A stretch of DNA of 28,957 bases from Seison nebaliae (lineage: Eukaryota > Rotifera > Pararotatoria > Seisonacea > Seisonidae): contig JALJEE010001668.1 in assembly GCA_023231475.1 (NCBI GenBank), forward strand, positions 1-28,957, read 5' to 3'. The notes under the pieces were generated by a model. The model saw nothing but the letters and a program-made list of their open reading frames with translations. It was not told the DNA's origin and ran no database searches. Shown piece by piece: positions 1-8,808 of the stretch (its first letter is position 1; each line of letters starts with the position of its first letter). Both the position numbers and the translations under genes were made by a program.

Positions 1-484
1 TTTTCACACTGAACGAAAGACGGTAAACGAGTCCGGAAGTCGCAACAGAATCGAGTATTCTCAAGTATCGTTCCACTAACGTAAGAGAAGTGGCAAAGGC
101 AAAGAGATAAAATGCTCGATCGAGGGAAAGTAATGATTTCCATGTGTTCGATAAGGAGATGGCCAGACCATAAAAGTCACAACAAAACGTTACAAACAAA
201 CGAAGCTTCAAAGAATAGAGAAGAATTTACAACGATGGTGAAAAGAATAAAACATTCTAAGAAATTTGCATCGTATCTTATCGGTCAAAGCAGAAGATTT
301 CTACTTGTTGTCTAACCGACATCCCAGAAATTCAATTTCTTTTCTGACCAATTTTTTCAATCCACTTCTGGCAGGACAATAGAAGATGTTGGTGAGAATT
401 TTAGATTTCGAGTCATTGGACACTATACATCTCTCACATAAACGTAATTTTACTAATCGGATGATGGATAAACATTGCATAGCA

Positions 485-1072
485 TTATTTGCGCATATCA
501 CACAATTCGGAGACGCGACAATTCGGAGAAGTGACAATTCGGAGACGCGACAATTCGGAGACCATTTTCAATGATGCCTCCTTGACCTGTTTACTCTTCA
601 CATCAGGTATATTTTTGCTGGAACAGAAACTTTCATGACCATTGTCAACATCCAATGGAATAATAGATTTGTTAATTCTGATACCATTAGCAGATTTGCT
701 AGAAATAAGGCATTCCTGTTCGACAAAGTTGCATGATACTATCTCAAGGATTCTTTCCACAATCGTTGATACTTCCAATAACCTAGCCGACAGAGCTACC
801 ACATCTCTTTTATATTCTAAATTTTCAGAGATTAGACGATTCAACTTTAATTCGATCGTCACCAATTCAATTTTAGTAATCAAACAGCTATCATCAAGGC
901 CCGGATCAGCACGGGATCTTTTCAAAGAAGAAGGTGTACCAGTTTCTTTTGAGATTTTCGGCCGTCCCACTCTTTTTTTGTCTACCACAACTGTTCCATT
1001 GATGCTATTTGAAACATCAGTATGGTTTTTCGGAGAAATCTTGGGATCTGAAGTACGTGTACTTATAACCAT
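485..1072 (-). CDS. Unrecognised ORF, possible retroelement ORF1-like remnant
   Basis: This is a 195-residue open frame that begins with ATG at 1072. I do not recognise the family. Residues about 32-42 hold a basic, AT-hook-like motif (KKRVGRPKISK), followed by a Ser/Arg/Lys linker. Residues about 65-120 are rich in Leu, Ile, Glu and Lys with coiled-coil spacing. A basic segment followed by a coiled coil resembles the ORF1 (gag-like) proteins of non-LTR retrotransposons, but no zinc knuckle or RRM is visible. The last residues are encoded by a 16-bp tandem repeat (502-563). Because 16 is not a multiple of three, the repeat shifts the frame into the stop. A second open frame continues on the same strand past the repeat (301-537) and could be the displaced continuation, with a Cys-x2-Cys. 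It could equally be a host gene fragment. Low confidence. Confidence 0.3.
   Translation of the reverse strand: MVISTRTSDPKISPKNHTDVSNSINGTVVVDKKRVGRPKISKETGTPSSLKRSRADPGLDDSCLITKIELVTIELKLNRLISENLEYKRDVVALSARLLEVSTIVERILEIVSCNFVEQECLISSKSANGIRINKSIIPLDVDNGHESFCSSKNIPDVKSKQVKEASLKMVSELSRLRIVTSPNCRVSELCDMRK
502..563. repeat. Four-copy 16-bp imperfect tandem repeat
   Basis: Four head-to-tail units start at 502, 518, 534 and 550. Units 1 and 3 read acaattcggagacgcg, unit 2 reads acaattcggagaagtg, and unit 4 is partial. The array lies at the 3' end of the minus-strand ORF 485-1072 and explains the repeated LRIV-SPNC peptide seen in two frames there. The alternation (type A, B, A) suggests duplication of a 32-bp dimer. 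Confidence 0.9.
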
Positions 1073-1389
1073 CTTGATTCGAAGTTTTAACTCTTTTCTC
1101 GATATTTTCGTTTTTCAAAATTCGTTTTGAATAAAAGGTTATTGGAAGTTATGACTTATTTTATAAAAGCTCAAAGGTATCTGATTATTTTAAGTTTCTA
1201 CTGTATAATGTTACTAATAGTTATATCGTTCTAACTTAATCTGAGTATCGTGGGATTGTTATCCATTTTACAGGAATAGTCTATAACTATTACGTTTAGA
1301 GCTCTTACAGTTTTAAGTCTTCGTTAAATCTGAATTTTTTATTATCCGAATAAATTCATTTAATTCAATTCATTCATTAATTATGATTA
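1073..1389. other. Intergenic stretch downstream of CFAP57
   Basis: No coding frame of substance is visible. It separates the unrecognised ORF from the end of CFAP57 and is very AT-rich. The only element I can point to is the candidate CFAP57 polyadenylation signal at 1338-1343. Confidence 0.6.
1338..1343 (-). promoter_or_regulatory. Candidate polyadenylation signal of CFAP57
   Basis: On the minus strand this hexamer reads AATAAA. It lies about 47 nt past the CFAP57 stop codon, a normal spacing for a short 3' UTR. AATAAA is common by chance in such AT-rich sequence, so the assignment rests on position only. Confidence 0.4.
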
Positions 1390-4300
1390 TTAAATGAGAT
1401 GATCTTCTATTGTACCTTCCACTGCCTCTTCATCGTCTTCAGTTTTCGTCGATTCTCCAGTACTCATCGGCAATTCAGTAACTTTATCTTCAATGGAAGC
1501 AACATCGACCATAGGCGTTGTTTCATTTGGATTAGAGACGGAATTTAAAGAGACATCTTCTATATTCTCCATATTAATGACGAGATCATCGGTACGACTG
1601 GGACCTAGGTTCATACTTTGGAATTTCAGATCATCAGCATCAAAATTCATTTCTTCCACATACTCTTTAGTAGAAATTTCGGATTGATTATTCTCATAAT
1701 ATTCATCGTATGACAATAGAGATTTGAGGTCTTTAATACCTTCAGGTGCTTCAATTTTCGGTAGAGATGAACCTTCACTTCCATCTTCTGCTTTAATAAT
1801 TTGAATCAATTTTTTTAGTAAATATAATTCGAATTTTTGTTGATTTATTCTCTCGCAGATTTCGTTCGCCGTATCCTCCAACAAATGATTAGCTAAAAAT
1901 AATTAAATATTTTCAATTTTAAATAAATAATTTATAAATTAACACAATGCCAACCTCGATATGCATTGAAGGCATCATTTAATGTTTGCTGTAATAATTC
2001 TACATCGGCTAAAATCGGATAGGCCACAACTATCGATGCCTCATATTCCTTTAATCGCCCACGAATTGAGCGAAGTTCATTTCGAATATCTGTCGTTTCT
2101 CGAATTAAACTCACATTTTCCTTTTATAGTTTAATATTAGAAAATTATTATTCATTTAATTTTTGATTTAATTGTTATAATTAAGAAAAACTAACTGCCA
2201 TCACTCGTATGGAAGTGACACGTTGAGTAGATTTTTCTTGATCCAAATGTTTTCGAACTGTGGCGATCTGCTTCTCCAAATATTGTCGTTGTCTCGTATA
2301 TTCATAATCCACTTCCTGATTTACTCGTTTTGCATTATTTTGTTGCTATTATTTGTTTTTCGAAGAAATTATCAAAATGAAAATTTTTAAAAAGGTCTAA
2401 AAATGTTTGTTGAACTGTTACAATATAATCCTGGAATCCCGCCAAAAATCTTTTCATCATTGCCTTCACTTCTAATCGTAAAGGATTCGGATCTTGAATG
2501 TGTGATGAGACATTGTGAACGGCATCGTATAATCGACTCAATAATGTTTGGCATCGTTGTCTCTATGAGAATAGAGGAAATAGAATGAACTTCTTCAAAT
2601 TTGAATTGAAATCAAACGAATGTTCGTTGTTTTTGAATTTGCTGATTATAATCATCCAGTTTCGCTTTCAGATCTGTGATATTCGTCGTCATATCTTTAT
2701 GATGTTTCCTCATACGTACTAATTCTTCATCCATCTAAATCAAATCATCAATTATTGTCGAATCAACAATGAAGTTGAAAAAGAACTTTCAAATTTAATG
2801 TTTTCGCTCGTTTAATTTCTTCTTCTTTCGGATCTAATATCTGTTTCATTTCAATAACTCGATTGTCCAATACAAATTTAAATTTCTCCAATTCTCGATG
2901 ATGTTTCTTCAATTCGAATGCTTTCTTCTCCTACACATCGAATCGATGAAATTCAAATTATTTTGAGAAAAAATTATTTAAACTTTTTCAGCGATTGTCA
3001 ATTCTCGATTCTGAATCTCTTTCCTTAGTGTTTGCACCACTTTCTCAATATCGTTTCTTGATCTATATAATTGTTCATTCTCTATTCGCAACATTTCGAA
3101 CGCCTTCGACCATTTCACATTATTCATTTGGAGAGTATTAAACTTTTTCCTTAATATTGCGGTCTCACCTCTCATCATATTATTTCCATCAGTTTCTGAT
3201 CGAATTCGGAAATCGTAAGTATGTTTCAAATTCTCAATTTCATAATCGATATCTTGTTCGATTTGTTTGATGATTTCCTCCTTCGAAAATTTCAACGCAT
3301 CATATTCTCTTTTTAACTGGAATTTTTTTGGTTAGAAATTAAAGAGATTAAATGAATGAAAATTGGGAGTAAACTTTCTTGATAATTCGATGTATCTCTG
3401 CATTTTGTAATTGTTGTCTCTCCAATAATATTGCTGATTCCTTATCCTGCAAATGCATGATTTTAGCGATGACTCTTTTCTCATTCTTTTTCAATTTAGC
3501 GATATCCTGCAACAAATTAAAATGTATTTGATATTGTTCCAACAATTCCTCATCATATGCCAATTCTGAAAATACACAAAATATATTGATAAGAATTTTA
3601 GAAAGCTACAACATTTAGAAACAAAAAACCTGCGATTTGTTCTCTCGTTTTATATTCTCGTCGACGTTCAGTGAATTCTTCTAAATTTGATGCCAATCTT
3701 CTCTGACGTTCGAATAAGATTTGATGTCGACTATCACGTAATCTTTGCATATCTTCCGAAAACTTCACATTCACCGACTTCAATTCATCGTTATGTTGTT
3801 GATCTCTTATTTTTAATCTTCGTTCATTCTCACGCTTCATCTCACCAACTCTTAACGTCAATTCTAATAACGTTTTATTCTGTAAAGAGAGTGAAATATT
3901 ATAATGAATTGAATAGGAAGAGAAATAAAAACTCTTTCTTCCAAATCTTCTTGACCGATCAAAATTTCCATGTTCCATGGGAGACGTTCAGTAAAACCGA
4001 ATTTTATCTCATTTTGAATCGACACTCGCCATACAGCCATTGAAAGATCTTTGGAGACTGTGATGAAATATTCACCGTTGGCCGACAGACGTAAGATATT
4101 CACTTCTTTAGCATGGACAGCACGAGTCCAACGTGCATAACAATCGTCACCAAATGGAATACGAATAGAAGATACATATCCACGCTTCGAACCGACGAAA
4201 CAGACATATGCAAAATTTAATTGTTGCATCGTGTTCTTGTTGGCGAGATCGATAGCTGTCAATGAACTTTTCACTTCATCCGGTTCACGATATGGACATT

Positions 4301-6926
4301 CACGATATATCTAAATTTTGAATTGGATTCAACAATTAGAAAAAAATGATGTTAACATTCGAATCGACAATCTCTTTGATTGTGGAATCGGATCCAATCG
4401 CATAAATAAATAAATCATCTTTTGTCATGGCGATTCCATTGTATGGTGAAGATTTAATTACGCTCTCCCTCAAACGCTTCCCAGTATTCAATTGCCATTC
4501 GTAGACGGCTCCGTCACTTCCACAAGTAATCACATTCAAATCATTCTTTGAGAAAATTATTTGAGTGACCTAAAAACATTTTTTGACAAGTTTCACGAAT
4601 TCACTTTTCAAATTAGAAAAGAAATAAAATGTTAAACATTTCCCAAATGTCCCTTCAATGTAATGACTAGATCTCGAGTATTGATGGAAAATACTTGGAC
4701 TACATTAGCCATAGTCGCAGCGATCAGATGACCTCCAGTACTGAATGAACACTAAAATTTCATTATGATGAATGGAAATTAATGATTTTGATTGATTTAA
4801 ATGAAACGATAATTCTTCTACTAAACTACCATACATGATCTTATAGAATATTCCTGAATTGGTACGATGTCGTCATTATATAATGTAGCCAATCGTAGTT
4901 TGTTGGGGAAACCGAGAGCTAAATAAAAGCCGAGAGGATGAAAAGCCACACTGAATACTTCTTCCGGATACTCTTTTACTAATACTTCATTCCTTATATA
5001 ATTTGCTTATTGAAGAATGGAATTCGGAAGAGAAATGATACGAACCCTGTCTCCACATTCCAAATACGTACGGTCCTGTCAATACTGACGGTACAAAACC
5101 AAGGTTTCCTTTTACACATGTCCATTCCGGTGATTGGGCCAAAATGCCAATTGAACAACCATCGAGTGAAATGATTAAATCTCGTCTATTATTATATTAT
5201 ATTATATATATTAAAAAGATAAATGAAGTTATTTGAATATTTATTCTAACATTCTTCTCATAGACACCCGATTCACTCGATCCGATAACTGAAATGGGCA
5301 ATTTATAAATGAGACCGACAGCCGTCGAAATTAATAGATTGGATCGATGATAATCGAATTGCATTCCCGTTATACATTGACGACTTGAAAACAAGAGGAA
5401 TTCATCTTCCGATTGGACTAGATTACCATCATTAGTAGCTTTCTGTTGCTTCTCCATTCTCTGTCTCATTTTCATTCCTTCGGCAACACCTAAAATTTCT
5501 CCTTTGCAATGAATGGAAGTTGGAGAAGAAAGAGAACCTCGATTTCTCGTATTTCTCATTGACGGCGAGTCGAGTAACGGATTTATTGGTGGTTCTTCTT
5601 GGCGGAAACGATGGATGAATCTAGTGGCGGCCGTCTCATGAAAATTATTTTGATATTTATTTATCATGTTAGTGGAAAAAGATTTATGAAGGAATTGTCC
5701 CGTCCGATCGAAATAGGATGGGAAGATTTTTGACGTTGACGGACATCGTAAAGTTTGAATACAAGTGAATGGGAATTCACCTGCTTGATTCTGATCGATG
5801 AAAACGAGAACACAACCATTTTCGAAAGCGGCAAGGAAACCACTCCCATATTTTCGTATGACGGTACAAACGGGAATCGTATACGATATCAGTTCACCTT
5901 TTTTATAATATTTCCTTTGTTCGTGAGTGTCATTAGCAACACGGATCGGTTCATATTTCCTAAAGGATCACATTAACAATTTAGAGAAATGAATGGAAAA
6001 ATTTCAAATGAACAATAAATGATCAATATCATAAATATAAGTTCGACGACTTTCGAAACATAACAAATGTGCTCGTTCTGTTCCACAAACAACTTGTTTA
6101 TACTTTATCCATTCGATAGCTGTGTAACAAAATATTAGTGAATTCTCATTAGTACTATCAATGACATCTATATCAATTTTATAATCGCCATCTTGATATC
6201 GATAAGTTCGAAATATTCCCTTCCCTCCCATACAAAATGACCAATGATCAGTCGGATGAAAAGTCACCTAATATATAAATCTCATCCGTCAACTAATACG
6301 AAGAATAACTTCGAATGCTCTCGTGTCGAACGGCGCATGAATTAATGTGTTCACTTCAACCGGTATCAGATTCAATTCCCAATCCCAAAATAGAACGAAC
6401 GAATTAGAGAGAAGAAGTAGCAAATATTTTTGATTTGGAGAAATGTCGGCCGATACTATACATTGACCTGTGTATCGATCTTTATCTTTAAGAAAGATCG
6501 TCGATTTTGTCACTAATGTGTCAGAGAAATTATTCACCGGCATTTCATATACAATCGATGATGGTAACTAACAATGTTGGCGTTTAATTGAATATGAAGT
6601 TTTAAGAAATTAACCGATTTAGAATTGGAACCAGATATGCTTAAATATCGATGACCGGGAGTGCTCACCTCTCGAAAATCCGTAATAATATCAAAATCAG
6701 TGACGGTAATAAAACTCACTTGGACTTTAGTGGAGAGATTATAAATGATGAGATTCCTCCCGCAAAAATAGAAGACTGTTTTATCGTCTCGAAAAACTAG
6801 GCAATTATGGCCGACATTGGTACGAATACCGTTCATTTTCAATAGTTGTGCTTCACATATTATCGGATAGGTTCGTGAAGATTGATGATGATTTTGGTGA
6901 GCCGGCACAAAATCATAAACATTCAT
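1390..6926 (-). CDS. CFAP57: Cilia- and flagella-associated protein 57 (CFAP57/WDR65)
   Basis: CFAP57 is an axonemal protein linked to inner dynein arm docking in motile cilia and flagella. The spliced product, roughly 1,450-1,500 residues, keeps the family order. First come about 700 residues of WD repeats; diagnostic stretches are GSDGAVYEWQLNTGKR at 4450-4520, and the start of exon 6 with GPITGMD followed by SIDRTVRIWNVETG. A long coiled coil follows, with GETAILRKKFNTLQ (about 3120-3165) and EKFKFVLDNRVIEMK (about 2845-2890), both near-identical in pattern to vertebrate CFAP57. The tail is acidic (1390-1700). I start at ATG 6926 because the reading frame upstream has no nearer ATG. An upstream exon is possible, since the frame is open to a TAG acceptor near 6998. 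Known family members have about 1,250 residues, so this one is somewhat longer, partly from a loop insertion near 5400-5650 and the tail. One exon boundary, near 5640-5720, is unresolved. The family assignment is firm. Confidence 0.93.
1893..6614 (-). other. CFAP57: Intron map of CFAP57
   Basis: Seventeen introns were placed by joining frames that reproduce the family alignment, each with GT at the 5' end and AG at the 3' end on the minus strand: 6568-6614, 6268-6309, 5960-6013, 5186-5250, 4993-5045, 4752-4829, 4570-4637, 4311-4356, 3880-3932, 3566-3629, 3317-3374, 2931-2983, 2735-2786, 2563-2617, 2346-2421, 2121-2195 and 1893-1954. Exon lengths and phases are mutually consistent. The 2346-2421 donor could instead be at 2415. 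One more intron must lie near 5640-5720, because the frame changes between the ENGCVLVF segment and the next exon. Its best fit is a phase 2 donor near 5725-5735 with an acceptor near 5625, but I could not settle it. Lengths run from 42 to 78 nt, with weak, often GTT-type donors. Confidence 0.85.
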
Positions 6927-7384
6927 TTTTTTCGAATAATTATATAAAATGATAACTGTAACTTCGTCGTCTAGTTGAGCCGATGAAAATGACACTAGCT
7001 AAAAATTTGTAAATATTTTTCTGAGGAAAATGTCGTCCGTTCGAATTCTTTCATTCTTCGCAAGTCAATTCTAATTGAATTGTTTAGAAGCATTTTTCCC
7101 ATTAGCGACCATTCCAACTGAAAAAAAAGATGAAAATACAACTGATGATCTCATATAGATTGAGATTGAAGAGGAAACATAAGGAAAATTTAAGAATTTT
7201 TTATTTGATGGTTGTTAAGATTAAATAACAAGAAAGAATTTTAAAATTTAAGAGCATTGAAAAATTGGATCTCATACACAAAATACATTTATTAGATTTA
7301 TAACAAATTAGTTATGGTCAATAACTAATTATATTCTCACAAGTAATTGTCAGTTGTCAGTAATATTCTCAGTATATTCCAGTT
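6927..7384. other. Upstream region of CFAP57
   Basis: This stretch separates the CFAP57 start from the 3' end of the secreted-peptide gene. A minus-strand polypyrimidine tract ending in CAG (about 7121) and a TAG near 6998 could be acceptors of 5' UTR exons. The only open frame between them is about 35 codons with no recognisable similarity. No strong promoter motif was identified. Confidence 0.5.
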
Positions 7385-7673
7385 TTATTGTTTGGGAATT
7401 TCCATATTTTGGCAGACCATTTTACCCCAATTGCAAGTGCATGTCTCTCCGTTGTCGAAAGTCATCGTTTCGTTTTGGTGTAGAAGATCGCAGTCACTGA
7501 GCGATGGAAATAGAAAGAATAAAAAAAGATGAAAACACTTACTAGTTAGGCATAGTCGTTGGTTTCGTGGTAGTAGGAGCAGGAGTAGTTTTTTTCTTAA
7601 GGAGGCCAAATATGAAAGCCCAACTGCTACCGGTGAAAAAGAAAAGCAATAATATTAACTGAATGATCTTCAT
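7385..7673 (-). CDS. Small secreted cysteine-containing peptide, two exons
   Basis: Joining 7543-7673 to 7385-7496 across a 46-nt intron (7497-7542, donor GTAAGT, acceptor CTCAG preceded by a pyrimidine-rich tract) gives an intact 80-residue protein. Residues 1-19 form a clear signal peptide: a Lys near the start, then a run of Leu/Ile/Phe ending in GSSWA. Residues about 25-43 are a Lys/Thr/Pro-rich linker of mucin type. Exon 2 encodes four cysteines in the pattern C-x17-C-x-C-x6-C with one NET glycosylation site. The CxC then C spacing is reminiscent of half of a pacifastin or VWC-type domain, but six cysteines would be expected there, so I do not assign a family. The product is presumably secreted, perhaps an inhibitor or a structural or defence peptide; that is inference. 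A TATA-like element lies about 45 nt upstream of the ATG. Confidence 0.75.
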
Positions 7674-7716
7674 TATCAAATATTCACTTATCGATTTCAC
7701 ATCTTCAAAACAGCTA

Positions 7717-7723
7717 ATTTATA
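7717..7723 (-). promoter_or_regulatory. TATA-like box of the secreted-peptide gene
   Basis: The minus strand reads TATAAAT within aactataaattagc, about 45-50 nt upstream of the ATG at 7673. That spacing leaves room for a transcription start some 25-30 nt downstream and a very short 5' UTR, as expected of a small inducible or tissue-specific gene. AT-richness makes chance matches likely. Confidence 0.4.
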
Positions 7724-8225
7724 GTTATATCTTCAAAGATGAAATGTAATTATAGAACTAAGCACCACCTGTCCCAATTAGGAACATATTAAAATAATGA
7801 GACAATTCCTGCTGAAGACGAACGAAACGAATCATCATTCCTTCGATTTTTAGTGCTAATTGACTGAAGTTGAATGATGGAAATGTCGATTGTAATGGAA
7901 AGTGATGTGTGGAACGTAAAAGAAAAGTTTAATGAGTAAAGAATTGGAAAAGGAAAAGAATGTTTTACGTTGGAGAAGAGTTTTCAAATTATTTTACTAA
8001 AGACAGACTAAAAATTTTAGTTCGTACTTAAATTCTCTTTTTCTCATTTCTACTTCCGATGGTGTTCTGATGTTCTTTTAACAATCTTTCAAATCGTTAT
8101 CGGAATAGAATTGAATGAATTTCAAATATATTATAGATAAAATTAATATTGAAAATTCAAAATTTGAATTGATTGAAAATTTCATTTTATTTATAGAAAT
8201 AATCGTAGAAATGTTTTTAAACTTC
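7724..8225. other. Intergenic, no gene seen
   Basis: About 500 bp without a coding frame I can support. It contains AT-rich sequence and G/A-rich patches on the plus strand (about 7900-7980). A 60-codon minus-strand frame at 8078-8260 has low-complexity composition and runs into the next gene in another frame; I do not consider it real. Confidence 0.5.
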
Positions 8226-8676
8226 CTACAAGATCTGTGCCATATAATCCATAGCGTCATTCCTTAAAACGAATATGATATCTTCGTTACCATATCGATT
8301 CCAAACGGAGAGAGGAGCGAACTCCCCATCCTCTTTCAATTGGAAGAAATCAATCATATGGAATCGATGTAACATAATTCCCAGAATTAATCGTTCAGTT
8401 TTATTAATATACTTCAATGGTAAAATATCGTTGTGATAGGAAGATTCGACGCAGAACGTCCTCAACAACTGCAGTAGTAATCGATAATTGATTGATCCGT
8501 TGAGACGAAGCCAAATTCGTGGAATTAAAGAAATATAATTCTCCTTTGAACACGAATGAAAAATGTATTGAGAGAAAAGAAAGAAAACTAACTGGATTGA
8601 CTTCAAACCGACACGTCCAAATGTGAAGATAATCGTTGCAAATGAAAATTTCCTCATCATAACCGGCACAACTTAT
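8226..8676 (-). CDS. Unrecognised protein, last two exons (5' end not found)
   Basis: Two in-frame exons, 8593-8676 (28 codons) and 8226-8543 (106 codons with stop), are separated by a typical 49-nt intron (8544-8592, donor GTTAGT, acceptor CAAAG after a long pyrimidine tract). The joined peptide begins ISCAGYDEEIFICNDYLHIW and continues with Leu/Ile-rich helical sequence. I recognise no family. A polypyrimidine tract and AAG just upstream of 8676 look like an acceptor, so earlier exons are expected. Only 132 bp separate it from the GPCR stop, and I found no suitable donor or ATG there. Alternatives are a single-exon ORF starting at ATG 8660 or 8657 that reads through the intron in another frame at its 5' end, a gene whose 5' exons lie beyond the GPCR, or a remnant. 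The existence of coding sequence is fairly likely; the start is unknown. Confidence 0.45.
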
Positions 8677-8808
8677 CTTTAAGAAAGAAATAACGAGATA
8701 GATTTTGAAAATTAGATTTTATCGTTTCTCAATAAAAGAAAGATGATATTATAGTTTTTTTTGATGTGATGATAATGATGATATCAGATAAAGAAAAGAC
8801 ATTAATGT

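Noticed and set aside
112-315. 67-codon plus-strand frame at the window start
   Set aside because: No similarity, short, basic and Ser-rich; overlaps the possible displaced end of the minus-strand ORF.
642-1130. 162-codon plus-strand frame opposite the ORF at 485-1072
   Set aside because: Less protein-like than the minus-strand frame, which has a coiled-coil and basic motif; treated as its shadow.
6998-7121. Possible extra 5' coding exon of CFAP57
   Set aside because: The stretch between the two acceptor-like sites has no convincing donor and its 35-codon frame ends in a stop; kept only as a possible 5' UTR exon.
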